DNA of 64,000 nucleotides, taken from Spirochaetales bacterium (GTDB lineage Bacteria > Spirochaetota > Spirochaetia > UBA9216). The translations under genes were made by a program, and so were the position numbers. The notes under the pieces are model-generated. The model did not search any database and had not been told where the DNA came from. It saw nothing but the letters and a program-made list of their open reading frames with translations. Positions 52,650 to 61,511 of this stretch are shown piece after piece; position 1 is the first letter of the stretch, and the number at the start of each line of letters is the position of its first letter. The stretch spans positions 1 to 64,000 of the forward strand of contig JAEKNX010000007.1 of the NCBI GenBank assembly GCA_016839055.1, given 5' to 3'.

Positions 52650-52714
52650 TCATCGTCGTTTAAAGTTGTAATTTCGGCATACTGCCATTATAGTAAATAA
52701 TGAAGGAAGTTATA

Positions 52715-53389
52715 ATGAAAAAGAGAATTCTGTTTATCACTCTGATTCTTCTATTCCCGATGCTGATTTTTTCAGGGGGACAGTCCGAGGCTGTTTCCGA
52801 AGTCGCGGTGACAGCTGTTGTAGAATATTTTGACGGTGATGTTACTATAAATGATGAGTCTGCCGATTTTGGAATGAAGGTTCCGTTCGGGGCGGTTGTG
52901 ACTACCGGACCCGGCTCATATTGTGAAATTGTTTTTAACCGTAAGAACATCTTCCGGATTCAGGAATCCACTATCGCAGAGATAAGGCTTTCTCCTTCCA
53001 GCCCTGAAATAACAATTAAGAAGGGCACGTTCGCGGCTCTTTTTACCAAACTCGAGGCGCTTACAATGGATGAACCCTTCAAAATTAGAACCCAGACGGC
53101 GGTTGCCGGAGTGCGCGGAACCGCGTTTTTCGTAAAGGCTTTGGACGCGGATAACACCTATATATGTATCTGCAACGGCGAGCTGGAAGTTACAGATACT
53201 GAAGCTGATAGCCGGGAGGTAATTGAATCAGGTCATCATAAGGCTATTTATTTTCGAAACGTAAACGGAGAAACTGTGGTTGATAATGCCCCGATGCTCT
53301 ACCACACGGATGAAGATATGGAAGCTCTGGCCTTCCATATTGATGAGAAAATAAAATGGTATTATGGGAGTTCCGGTAAATCATATTAA
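52715..53389 (+). CDS. Exported FecR-domain protein
   Basis: A 224-residue exported protein with a signal peptide (MKKRILFITLILLFPMLIFS), again followed by GGQSEA, and a FecR domain: VVEYFDGDVTINDESADFGMKVPFGAVVTTG, then SYCEIVFNRKNIFRIQESTIAEI and QTAVAGVRGTAFFVKA. The last is the usual VRGT motif of the family. FecR domains sense ligand-loaded outer-membrane receptors or act as structural envelope domains. No sigma factor or TonB receptor gene is adjacent, so anti-sigma activity is unlikely. GAAGGAAG sets the start at 52715. Confidence 0.85.
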   Translation: MKKRILFITLILLFPMLIFSGGQSEAVSEVAVTAVVEYFDGDVTINDESADFGMKVPFGAVVTTGPGSYCEIVFNRKNIFRIQESTIAEIRLSPSSPEITIKKGTFAALFTKLEALTMDEPFKIRTQTAVAGVRGTAFFVKALDADNTYICICNGELEVTDTEADSREVIESGHHKAIYFRNVNGETVVDNAPMLYHTDEDMEALAFHIDEKIKWYYGSSGKSY

Positions 53390-53506
53390 ATAGAGTCAAG
53401 GTTATCGGCCGCCGCCGTTGAAAAGCAGGCGCCGGCTGCCTTATTGTAACCGGGCCTGCAGAAGATCAGAGCGAAGAACTGAATAAGCTGGAGGGAATTG
53501 ACTTAT

Positions 53507-54865
53507 TCATTTCTGATTTTGCCGAGATTGATAAAAATCTATTTTCCTTGTAATAAACATTATAAAACCTGTAATAACAAAGACTCCGGAAGCGCCTATA
53601 AGAAGCGCCCAATCTTCGGACTGGAGAGTTATAAAGAGAAACAGATAGACAAATATCATCACCGGCGCTATAGCGGCGGCTCGACTGTCGCGGAGTACTG
53701 AATAGAAATAGAGGCATAGCATCAGGGTAACAGCCGCTGATGAGATAAGATAGGACAGGTTGAAACTGATGTGTTCTGACAGCGAGAGCAGCAGCAGATA
53801 GAAGATGATGTTTGCTATCCCCGCAAGAATATACTGGATAATGTGAATCCGGCGGTCGAAGAAGTGCTCAAACAGAAAGAGGGTGATAAACGGAATAAGG
53901 ATGAAGAGAATTGCGTATTTTGCTGCCCTCTCATTCTGCCCGTAATGGTCATGTACATTGATAAAATCAGTCTCAATATATGAGGACATCAGGCTGTACT
54001 CATCGAAGACTCTCTGGTCGTTCCATTTGACCGGAATACCGCTTGAGAGGCTGCTGCAGTTCCACCGGGCCGAAAATCTTTCATCGGTTATATTGTGACT
54101 ATCAGGCAGACAGAATCCTCCGAATGAGGGTGCAGGCCAATCTGCCCGGATATCCACCGATGTCGAGGTAGCGAGCGGAAGAATGCTCACCTTGCCGGCT
54201 CCTCTTATCATTATTTTAAAGCTGAAATCAGTTACAGGCTTGGCTTCGTTTCCCGCCAGGCTGAAGGGTACTTCGGTATATATTCCGCCGGAGCTGAGGT
54301 TGAGCCCCCTGTTTCCGGGATGAAGGGTCACCTCCGTCCCATTCCATTCAGCCTTATTTATCCCTCTTATTCCTTTCTGGTTGGAGAAAGGAATAATGAG
54401 CTCGGCATTTTCAGGATGCAGTTTTTCGTTGTCTTCAAGCTCTTCATCAATACTGCCGAGGTTGAACCGGCCGCTTAGGCTGATTTCACCGGTGAAGACC
54501 GGGCTGTAAAAAATCCCGCGGAACTTGTTTTCGGTATCGAGGTCAATTTCTATTTCAAGGTCTTCTGGGGTGAACCAGAGAGTGAACTCTTCCTCGTAAA
54601 ACTCGCTGCTTTTTCTGCCTTCGCTGTTTATGAAGATCTTTTCAATGCTTCGTTTTCCTGGAACCTTGATTACCGGGCCTGCAAACTGAAGGATACCTCC
54701 GGCAGAGGATGAGATTTCCTCCTTGACTGAGGCCGCACGGTAAGAGCGCTCTGATATGAGTGATACTACCATTGTGATGGGAATAAGCATTATCAGGGTA
54801 AGCCCAACAAGCGTTCCCGCCTTGAATCCCTGGCTGTCTGTAATTCCTGAAATCCTGTTTTTCAT
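53507..54865 (-). CDS. creD: CreD-family inner membrane protein
   Basis: A 452-residue membrane protein. It has one N-terminal helix (AGTLVGLTLIMLIPITMVVSLI), a large extracytoplasmic beta-rich region (about 50-325) and a cluster of about five helices at the C-terminus, matching CreD (DUF4366-like names have also been used). DFINVHDHYGQNERAAKYAILFILIPFITLFLFEH is the characteristic junction. CreD is induced by the CreBC system in enterics and is linked to envelope stress. Here it lies divergent from a CreBC-like two-component pair with a shared, repeat-rich promoter, which supports the same regulatory link. Confidence 0.9.
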   Translation of the reverse strand: MKNRISGITDSQGFKAGTLVGLTLIMLIPITMVVSLISERSYRAASVKEEISSSAGGILQFAGPVIKVPGKRSIEKIFINSEGRKSSEFYEEEFTLWFTPEDLEIEIDLDTENKFRGIFYSPVFTGEISLSGRFNLGSIDEELEDNEKLHPENAELIIPFSNQKGIRGINKAEWNGTEVTLHPGNRGLNLSSGGIYTEVPFSLAGNEAKPVTDFSFKIMIRGAGKVSILPLATSTSVDIRADWPAPSFGGFCLPDSHNITDERFSARWNCSSLSSGIPVKWNDQRVFDEYSLMSSYIETDFINVHDHYGQNERAAKYAILFILIPFITLFLFEHFFDRRIHIIQYILAGIANIIFYLLLLSLSEHISFNLSYLISSAAVTLMLCLYFYSVLRDSRAAAIAPVMIFVYLFLFITLQSEDWALLIGASGVFVITGFIMFITRKIDFYQSRQNQK

Positions 54866-54914
54866 TTTTTCTCCTGTTTTAAACTGATATACGAAGATAG
54901 TATCCCTCCTCAGT

Positions 54915-54958
54915 GACAGAATGACGGCAGAAATAGGGCAGAATTGTGGCAGGTTGAT
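54915..54958. promoter_or_regulatory. Four 11-bp-spaced direct repeats (putative CreB box array)
   Basis: The words GACAGAAT, GGCAGAAA, GGCAGAAT and GGCAGGTT start at 54915, 54926, 54937 and 54948, exactly 11 bp apart, so they lie on one face of the helix. OmpR/PhoB-type response regulators bind such tandem 11-bp repeats. The array lies 50 bp upstream of creD and 43 bp upstream of the response-regulator gene, placed to control both. Confidence 0.65.
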
Positions 54959-55000
54959 AAAGATGATTACAGACTTACGAGTTTATGCTATTTTTATAAT

Positions 55001-55696
55001 ATGCATACTGTAGCCGTCGTAGACGATGAAAAGAATATCCGCAGCATAGTCGGATTGGCTCTCCGGGAAGAAGGATTTTCCGTAGTTGAATTTCCGAACG
55101 GTGAGGCCGCATGGAGTGCCTTTCAGTCTGAAATGCCGGAGGTGATTGTCCTCGATATAATGATGCCCAGGATGAACGGGCTGGAACTCTGCCGGAGGAT
55201 AAGAACGGTGGATCCGTCGGTGCCGATTATTTTCCTGTCTTCGAGAGATGATGAATACGACAAGGTCCTCGGGCTCGAGTCCGGCGGTGATGACTATGTC
55301 TGCAAGCCTTTCAGTATGATGGAGCTCATGGCAAGAATCCGGGCGGCCGTTAGAAGACGCACCGGGGTTTCCGTTGTCGCCGGGAGTGATTATGATGTTT
55401 CAGTCGGTCCGCTGAAGATGTGTTCGGCCGAGCTTGTAAGCCTGTGGCGGGATCTTCCCGTGAGACTGTCAGTCACCGAGTTTAGAATACTGAGTTCTCT
55501 CGCCGCGGTTCCGGGCACGGTAAAAACGCGCGAACAACTTATGTCGGCCGCCTTCCCCGAAGATGTCTATGTCAATGACCGAGCCGCCGACAGCCACATA
55601 AAGCGGATAAGAAGAAAAATAAAGGAAACAGATCCGGAAGCCGAACTTTTCGAGGCTGTTTATGGGCTCGGATACCGCCTGAGGATCAACGAGTGA
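55001..55696 (+). CDS. creB: OmpR-family response regulator (CreB-like)
   Basis: A 231-residue two-component regulator. The receiver has the acidic pocket VVDDE (Asp8, Asp9), phosphoacceptor Asp52 (VLDIMMPRMNG), Ser80 and Lys102 (VCKPF). The C-terminal winged helix covers about 140-231 and ends in VYGLGYRL, typical of OmpR-type DNA-binding domains. It starts at ATG 55001; no strong ribosome site is visible, so the short upstream AT-rich sequence may form a short leader. The stop overlaps the kinase GTG (GTGA). The creB name rests on the divergent creD and is inferred. Confidence 0.85.
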   Translation: MHTVAVVDDEKNIRSIVGLALREEGFSVVEFPNGEAAWSAFQSEMPEVIVLDIMMPRMNGLELCRRIRTVDPSVPIIFLSSRDDEYDKVLGLESGGDDYVCKPFSMMELMARIRAAVRRRTGVSVVAGSDYDVSVGPLKMCSAELVSLWRDLPVRLSVTEFRILSSLAAVPGTVKTREQLMSAAFPEDVYVNDRAADSHIKRIRRKIKETDPEAELFEAVYGLGYRLRINE

Positions 55697-57270
55697 GATT
55701 CATTCTAAACAAGATTTCCGTCAGACTCCTGGCCTTTAACCTCCTGCTGCTCTCTCTTCCGATGATAAGCATTCTCTACCTCGACACCTATGAGGGGCAG
55801 TTGCTTCGCTCCCAGGAAAACTCGATGATTCAGCAGGGCAGAGTGATGGCTGCGGCGCTTTCGGGCAGGAGTCTCGAAACGGAAGCCGGCAGAATAATCA
55901 GGAATCTGAATCAGAGGGTCGATTCCAGGATTCGGGTTGTTGATGCCGGGGGGAGGCTTCTGGCCGATACTTCCCAGCCGGATGTAGCCCCCGCGGCAGC
56001 CGGGACCCGCTATGAAAGCGTCAATGAAAGCGGTTATTCAGCCCGCATCGATGCTCAGGACACCTTCCTCTACAGAATAGCAGTTTATCCGATAAATACT
56101 CTGAAGAAGCTGCTTTTCCCTCCGTCGCCTGATCTCGGACGGGGTGAGTTTTACAGTGGTAAACTTGTACTCGATGGAGATGAGGTCCGTATGGCTCTCG
56201 GGGGCAGGTATGGAGCCGCCACCAGGCTCTCCTCCGGGGGGCAGATCTCGGTTAACCTTTATTCTGCAATCCCTGTTTATTGGTCTGAGAATGAAGAGGA
56301 GGTGGTTGGGGCTGTTCTGGTTTCCCGCTCTACCTATCAGATTCTAAGCTACCTCTACGAGCTCCGGCTTGATATAATCAGAATCTTTCTCATCTTCCTC
56401 ATCCTTTCGGCAGTCCTCTCCTTTGCCCTGGCTCTGAATATTACAATTCCGGTTGTCCGGCTTAAGAATGAGGCCGGTGAAATTCTCGATAAGTCGGGTA
56501 ATTTCCGTAGTCATTTTACCGGGTTCAAGCGGGGGGACGAGATAGGAGAGCTCTCACGGTCACTTACGCGGCTCAGCAGCGACCTGGAAAATAAGATGGA
56601 TTTCATCGATAAATTTACCTCTGACATCCTGCATGAGCTGAAGAATCCTCTCTCGACTATCAGGGGAGCCGCGGAGATGGCATTAAGGGGAGGAGTTGAA
56701 GTACCATCCCTGCTTCAGAATATTCTTGATGAAGAAAGGAGGATGGAGAGGCTCCTTGTTGAGCTTCGAGAGATCAGCAGCCTCGAGAATCTATTTGAGA
56801 ATGAGAAGAAGGAAGAGGTCGATTTAGCTGATATTCTTCCGGTAATCCTGTCGCGCTATCCGCATAAGCAGTATCCGGGAATAAGTAATGAATTTACTAA
56901 TTACACCGGAGAGGAATGCAGAGTCAGGATAAATATCGACAGGCTCGTTCAGGCGGTGACTAATCCTGTTGATAATGCCCTCTCTTTCAGCCCGGAGGGC
57001 GGAACTGTCAGGCTAGGGCTCTATCAGGATGCAGGCTCGTTCCGGATTGAGATTGATGATGAAGGACCGGGCGTCGCGAGAGGAATGGAGGAGCTTGTCT
57101 TCGACAGATTTTATTCGGACAGGGATGATGAGTTCAGAAAGGATCATTCAGGGCTTGGGCTGTCGATAGTGAAATCCATAATCAGCTATTACGGCGGCAA
57201 TTGCTGGATAGAAAACCGGGAAGCCGGCGGATGCAGGTTTATCCTCGTTTTGCCGGCCGGCAGAGCTTGA
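55693..57270 (+). CDS. creC: Sensor histidine kinase (CreC-like)
   Basis: A 525-residue membrane kinase. It has an N-terminal helix (10-30), a periplasmic sensor (about 32-225), a second helix (228-250), a HAMP domain (250-303), a HisKA segment with His314 (FTSDILHELKNPLST) and an ATPase domain (NPVDNALSFSPEGG; DDEGPGV; SGLGLSIVKSII). It starts at GTG inside the stop of the regulator gene. The final 32 bp overlap the end of the convergent glycerol-3-phosphate-dehydrogenase-like gene. The sensor part is typical of this group in layout, and its ligand is unknown. The name is inferred from context. Confidence 0.85.
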   Translation: MRFILNKISVRLLAFNLLLLSLPMISILYLDTYEGQLLRSQENSMIQQGRVMAAALSGRSLETEAGRIIRNLNQRVDSRIRVVDAGGRLLADTSQPDVAPAAAGTRYESVNESGYSARIDAQDTFLYRIAVYPINTLKKLLFPPSPDLGRGEFYSGKLVLDGDEVRMALGGRYGAATRLSSGGQISVNLYSAIPVYWSENEEEVVGAVLVSRSTYQILSYLYELRLDIIRIFLIFLILSAVLSFALALNITIPVVRLKNEAGEILDKSGNFRSHFTGFKRGDEIGELSRSLTRLSSDLENKMDFIDKFTSDILHELKNPLSTIRGAAEMALRGGVEVPSLLQNILDEERRMERLLVELREISSLENLFENEKKEEVDLADILPVILSRYPHKQYPGISNEFTNYTGEECRVRINIDRLVQAVTNPVDNALSFSPEGGTVRLGLYQDAGSFRIEIDDEGPGVARGMEELVFDRFYSDRDDEFRKDHSGLGLSIVKSIISYYGGNCWIENREAGGCRFILVLPAGRA

Positions 57271-58684
57271 AAGTATACTTCGCTTCGCCGGCCCCTACAA
57301 TGACGGAGTCTCCTTCCCCCGCATAAGACTCCGCCGAGCGTTTAAGCGCCGAGACAGCTTCAGAAATAAATCTAACCGGTATCTCCTCGGCCGAGACTGC
57401 CGGGATTATAACCGGCACCCCGGCTATAGTAATTTCAACCGTGGTGCTGACTCTCTGGCGGAACCCCTCTGCCTGGCTGCCTGAGCGTTGTGAGCCATGT
57501 GTCTGCCTGAAATATTCTTCACCCCGCCTGCAGCCGTAGACTCCTTCGCTAAGAAGACAGCCCTCCGGGCATATTATGCAGACCATCAGTTTCTCTCTCT
57601 CAAGTTTTGTGAAATAATCAGCGTCAAGATTCCGGTTCGGTGCGGGCTCGGTATAGGGCCGGCTTGGAATCACATCGCCTCTGAATCTGTCTCTATCTGT
57701 AAGGTACGTAAGCACGGACTCGGCTGCCTTGGAACCTTCTTCGGCCGCCGAGTCGGCAAGGTCATTTATATGAAGACAGTTCCCCGCGGCAAAGAGGCCC
57801 GTAACCGTTGTTTCGAAGGCTGAATTAGCGTCCGGATGAAAGCGGTCTGAAAGACAGAGGCCCGCGCTTTTTACCGTCTCGAGTTCGGGAATGAGGCCGG
57901 CCGCGAAGAGGACGGTGTCGCAGTTGAAGTCCATGTCGCCGCCGGGTACCGGATGGAGCCCTTTGTCAACAGCGGAGGTTTCAACGGAGGTCAGCCGCCC
58001 CCGGCCCCTGATCTCCGAGATCTGCCGGCCAAGATGCAGGGGGATTCCGAAATGATCGAGGCACTGCACCTTGTTTCTTATGCTGCCGCTCAGATAGGGA
58101 AGGCGTTCGAAGACGGCTAGTACTTTGAAGCCTTCAATTGTGAGCCTCCGTGCCATGATAAGCCCGATATCGCCCGAACCCTGAATAACAAACCTGCACC
58201 CTATGCCGTAATGCCTGAGGTTCAGCAGCGCCTGGGCCTGTCCCGCTGTAAAGACTCCTGCCGGCCTTGTTCCCGGAACTTCGATGTTTTCCCGGGTTCT
58301 CTCCCTGCATCCGGTCGCGGTGATTACCGTTTCGGTCCCGATAGAGAGCAGGCCGAGTTCTCTTGAGTGAACCCTGAGCCGGAATCCTCCGCCGTGTTTT
58401 CTATTAACAGAGCTGACCATTGCTCCGGTTAGAACCTCGGCCTCATCCGGCAGCTGTGCCTCGAGGCGTCGGGCAAATTCGGGCCCTGTTAGATCTTCCC
58501 TGAAAATCTTGAGGCCGAAACCATTGTGAATGCATTGGTTGAGGATGCCCCCGGTAGAGGCGTCCCGCTCGAGAAGGAGAAAATCCTTCATTCCGCCGGC
58601 ATGGAGCCTTAGGGCTGCCGAGAGCCCTGCCGGGCCTGAGCCGATTATTACCGTTTTGTACTGCGACTTTATTTTCTTTGTCAT
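57239..58684 (-). CDS. GlpB-like FAD oxidoreductase fused to a C-terminal DUF1667 domain
   Basis: A 481-residue protein. The N-terminal Rossmann loop is VIIGSGPAGLSAALRLH, and FVIQGSGDIGLIMARRL is a second nucleotide-binding fold, as in pyridine nucleotide-disulfide-type oxidoreductases. GLFAAGNCLHINDLADSAAEEG closes the FAD site. From about residue 370 it continues as DUF1667: CIICPEGC, then GCRRG, giving a CxxCxxxC plus one Cys metal-binding set, and RVSTTVEITIAGVPVIIPAVSAEEIPVRFI. In related bacteria these parts are separate genes in a glpA-like cluster. It overlaps the upstream GlpA-like gene (ATGA), so both form one enzyme. Confidence 0.85.
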   Translation of the reverse strand: MTKKIKSQYKTVIIGSGPAGLSAALRLHAGGMKDFLLLERDASTGGILNQCIHNGFGLKIFREDLTGPEFARRLEAQLPDEAEVLTGAMVSSVNRKHGGGFRLRVHSRELGLLSIGTETVITATGCRERTRENIEVPGTRPAGVFTAGQAQALLNLRHYGIGCRFVIQGSGDIGLIMARRLTIEGFKVLAVFERLPYLSGSIRNKVQCLDHFGIPLHLGRQISEIRGRGRLTSVETSAVDKGLHPVPGGDMDFNCDTVLFAAGLIPELETVKSAGLCLSDRFHPDANSAFETTVTGLFAAGNCLHINDLADSAAEEGSKAAESVLTYLTDRDRFRGDVIPSRPYTEPAPNRNLDADYFTKLEREKLMVCIICPEGCLLSEGVYGCRRGEEYFRQTHGSQRSGSQAEGFRQRVSTTVEITIAGVPVIIPAVSAEEIPVRFISEAVSALKRSAESYAGEGDSVIVGAGEAKYTFKLCRPAKRG

Positions 58685-60141
58685 TTTATCCGCCCGGTCA
58701 GAACCTGTGAAGCAGCGGTGAATTTAATAATCTCTTCCGGGGCAATTCCGGTCTCCTCGCAGAGGATGGCGGCAATTTTGGGAAGGCAGAAGCCGCTCTG
58801 GCAGCGCCCCATCATCGAGTATGTCCGCTTTTTTATCGCGTTAAGGCTCAGGGCTCCGAGGGGATTGTTTATCGCCTGAATTATCTCGGCTCGGCTGATT
58901 CCCTCGCACCTGCAGATAATTTCCCCGTAATCCGGGTTATCCGCAATCAGGGCGGAGAGCTGCTCATCAGAGAGCCCTTCAGTCCGGATTATTCCCCGGT
59001 GCTCACCTATGAATGCCGGATTCTTCCTTAGATCAATTCTCCGGCTGACGAGATCTTCGATAACATATTTCGCAATGGCCGGAGCGCTCGTGAGGCCCGG
59101 CGACTCAATGCCTATAAGGTTAATCATCCCGGGAAATTTCTCTGATTCTTCGATTATAAAATCGGCGAAGCTCAGGCCGCTTCCGCTGTCAAAGAGCTTG
59201 GGGCGGTTTCCCGCATAATTTTTAATAAAGACCACATCCTTTAAGGTCGGAAAAAGCTCCGCTGCCTCTTTTTTTAGCTGACGCATGACCTCTGAGGTTG
59301 TGGCGGTGTCCTCCGCGTCGGCTAGGTAGTCCGCTGACGGCCCTATCAGGATGTTACCGTTGCAGGTGGGCGTGAGGTGTACCCCGAGCCCGCTCCCGTC
59401 AGCCGGCGGAACAGGGTAGACCGGCATACTTAAAAGATGGCCGTCGGCCTTGTCGGTTATGTAGTATTCGCCCCGGCAGGGGTAAGTAAGAGTTTCATGC
59501 TCTTCGATTAGCGACTTAATGCCGGCGGCATGCATTCCAGCACTGTTAACTATTCCGCCGCAGTCGGCTGTTATGCCGGTTTTCGTTGTAAGTCTGAATC
59601 CGCCTCCTTGAAGCGGTATTAAGGCTCTGACCTCGGAGTTCAGAAAGAAGTCGACACCGTTAGCTGCAGCATTTTCAGCGAGGGCGATTGTGAGCTGAAA
59701 CGGCGAGATAATCCCTGTGGACTCGGACAGGAGTGCCCACCTTGCCGACACTCCCGGTTCGAGGCGGCGGATCCGCTCGTGGCCGATAATTGAGAGTCCG
59801 CTGCAGCCGTTTTTTTTCCCCTGCGAGAGCAGATTCCGAAGATAGGGGAGATCTCCATCTGTCTTTCCGACAACAAGCTTGCCAGTTATCCTGAAGTCGA
59901 CATTGAGTTCTTCCGCGAGCGGAGGACACATAGATAGTCCTTCAAGATTGAACCTAGCTTTTAGCGAGCCTGGCCGGATATTGAAACCGGCATGGAGAAC
60001 TCCGCTGTTTGCCTTGCTTATTCCCTCGGCCACATCGGGTTCCTTCTCGAAGAGTGCTGTTTTTAGCTTGTATTTTGAGGCTTCACGGGCAAGGGCGCAG
60101 CCAACAACCCCGCCTCCTATAATTATCAGATCATATTTCAT
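58681..60141 (-). CDS. GlpA-like FAD-dependent dehydrogenase with BFD [2Fe-2S] domain
   Basis: A 486-residue FAD enzyme of the DAO/GlpA type. The dinucleotide loop is YDLIIIGGGVVGCALAREASKY, and SKANSGVLHAGFN follows. The C-terminal BFD-like [2Fe-2S] domain uses ICRCEGISRAEII and MGRCQSGFC (four cysteines). GlpA in anaerobic sn-glycerol-3-phosphate dehydrogenase has the same FAD-plus-BFD architecture. Here the partner GlpB-like subunit is encoded next, and no GlpC is seen. The substrate could be glycerol-3-phosphate or another 2-hydroxy compound. The start at 60141 is set by the fold; the upstream extension is rejected. Confidence 0.85.
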   Translation of the reverse strand: MKYDLIIIGGGVVGCALAREASKYKLKTALFEKEPDVAEGISKANSGVLHAGFNIRPGSLKARFNLEGLSMCPPLAEELNVDFRITGKLVVGKTDGDLPYLRNLLSQGKKNGCSGLSIIGHERIRRLEPGVSARWALLSESTGIISPFQLTIALAENAAANGVDFFLNSEVRALIPLQGGGFRLTTKTGITADCGGIVNSAGMHAAGIKSLIEEHETLTYPCRGEYYITDKADGHLLSMPVYPVPPADGSGLGVHLTPTCNGNILIGPSADYLADAEDTATTSEVMRQLKKEAAELFPTLKDVVFIKNYAGNRPKLFDSGSGLSFADFIIEESEKFPGMINLIGIESPGLTSAPAIAKYVIEDLVSRRIDLRKNPAFIGEHRGIIRTEGLSDEQLSALIADNPDYGEIICRCEGISRAEIIQAINNPLGALSLNAIKKRTYSMMGRCQSGFCLPKIAAILCEETGIAPEEIIKFTAASQVLTGRIK

Positions 60142-60300
60142 TATCACTTCGGTCATTAATATAAAGGAAAGAGGCTGCATTGTTAAGACTGTAAAAAACG
60201 GCATATTGACCGGATTACGTAAAAAATAAAAAAGTATGTAACTTTTTACGCTTCAAACCATTAATGTTAAGGGAGGGTGAATATTTTGTTTGGAGGTTCT

Positions 60301-60939
60301 ATGAAAAAGGTTGTCTTAGCAGTTCTATTCGTAATTCTTGTGTTGCCTGTCAGTGTGTTTTCTTTATCGGATGATTACGGATTCACGTACGGAGATTGGG
60401 AGATAGACGGGAGCAGGCTCTATCAGAATGATGTTAATGTCGGGATAGGAAAAGCCTGGCTTTCGTATCCTCAGGAGGGAGTTGTTGAATATCGTTTCAA
60501 TGTAAGGTATGAAGACGGATTATTAGATGACTCTCATGTAGGATTCGGAATCCATATCTTTGTCGACAAACCGGCAAGAGGATACAGCTGGGGAGAAGGT
60601 CACTCCTACCTTTTATGGCTTAACTATGACAGCAAGCCCGTGTCGGATGATATCCCAGCCGGCCTGAGCCTTCAGATTTACCGAAGCAACGCCAATTGGA
60701 AGATGGAACTCTTGGAATCGGTCAGCCTTGCCGAATTGGAAAAAGTAATCGTGCGCTACCCTGAAAATACAATAGTTCCTTTCAGGATAGTCGCCGATGG
60801 GAGAAGTGGGATAGTTAAACTATATGATCCGGTAAACGAATCAATTTATTACCCTTTTAAATTGGATAACAAGAAAGCCCTGAGCGGAGATTATATTACT
60901 CTCCGCACAAACAGTGCTTCATTCAGTTTTGGATATTAG
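60301..60939 (+). CDS. Exported protein of unknown function
   Basis: A 212-residue protein with a signal peptide (MKKVVLAVLFVILVLPVSVFS). The mature part is beta-rich and starts DDYGFTYGDWEIDGSRLYQ, with a GKAWLSYPQEG...YRFNVRYEDG pattern that could be a concanavalin-like or carbohydrate-binding fold, though this is only a shape impression. No enzymatic motif was recognised. TTTGGAGG ahead of ATG 60301 fixes the start. It stands alone and is followed by a bidirectional hairpin. Confidence 0.75.
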   Translation: MKKVVLAVLFVILVLPVSVFSLSDDYGFTYGDWEIDGSRLYQNDVNVGIGKAWLSYPQEGVVEYRFNVRYEDGLLDDSHVGFGIHIFVDKPARGYSWGEGHSYLLWLNYDSKPVSDDIPAGLSLQIYRSNANWKMELLESVSLAELEKVIVRYPENTIVPFRIVADGRSGIVKLYDPVNESIYYPFKLDNKKALSGDYITLRTNSASFSFGY

Positions 60940-60972
60940 TATATCTTTGAAGGTGTTCCTGTTTTGAGAGTA

Positions 60973-60998
60973 TGAGGCCGTCTTTGCTGACGGCCTCA
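60973..60998. terminator. Bidirectional intrinsic terminator
   Basis: TGAGGCCGTC / GACGGCCTCA, perfect 10-bp stem with a 6-nt loop, between convergent genes. The T-run on the plus side is short. Confidence 0.7.
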
Positions 60999-61008
60999 TT
61001 ATTGTCGC

Positions 61009-61473
61009 TTAAAGTTCGTTCGCGAAGCTTGTCAGTTTTTCCACCCAAACCTTAGTTTTGCGTTCGAAGTTTGAGAAGTGTAGAATTTTCGCCGGCCCTC
61101 CGGCGATTTCTGTCATCTTCGCAAGTGGCTTCGCATGCTCGCTCCCGCCGGAGGTAAGCACAAACGAGTGAGACTTGAATCTGTCCTTGAACTTTATGAG
61201 ATAGGTCCGTATTGCCGGGGGAATATTAGAAGCCCAGACTGGGCTGCAAATGATTACCATCTCATAATTATCGGGGGACTTATCGGTTTCGTTTATTTTG
61301 ATTATATTCTCGTTTATTGCACCCTTACCGCCGGCAAGGAAGCCGAAAGGGCCCCCGTATTTTTTGGGAGAGGTTATCTCTGTTATATCACATTTAAGTA
61401 TTTCGGCCAGTTTTTCCGCTGTTTCTCTTGTTGCTCCTTTTCTCGAGTAATAGACTACAAGTTTATCCGACAT
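61009..61473 (-). CDS. Flavodoxin-family protein
   Basis: A 154-residue flavodoxin fold. The FMN phosphate loop reads YYSRKGATRETAEKLAEIL, close to the flavodoxin T/SxTGxT pattern but with a SRKGAT variant. MVIICSPVWASNIPPAIRTYL and VLTSGGSEHAKPL contact the isoalloxazine ring in relatives such as WrbA and menaquinone-dependent protoporphyrinogen oxidases. It is cytoplasmic and lacks a signal. GGAGG nine bases ahead sets the start at 61473. It precedes the glycerol-1-phosphate dehydrogenase end by only 27 bp but lies downstream of it on the same strand, so the two may be co-transcribed. Confidence 0.88.
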   Translation of the reverse strand: MSDKLVVYYSRKGATRETAEKLAEILKCDITEITSPKKYGGPFGFLAGGKGAINENIIKINETDKSPDNYEMVIICSPVWASNIPPAIRTYLIKFKDRFKSHSFVLTSGGSEHAKPLAKMTEIAGGPAKILHFSNFERKTKVWVEKLTSFANEL

Positions 61474-61511
61474 TTTTGCCTCCATTGTATTTTGAATGTC
61501 TCAAAGAGTCT

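Noticed and set aside
53390-53506. Gene or RNA between the FecR protein and creD
   Set aside because: Only an imperfect GCAGGC...GCCTGC hairpin without a T-run is seen. No frame with a ribosome site is present.
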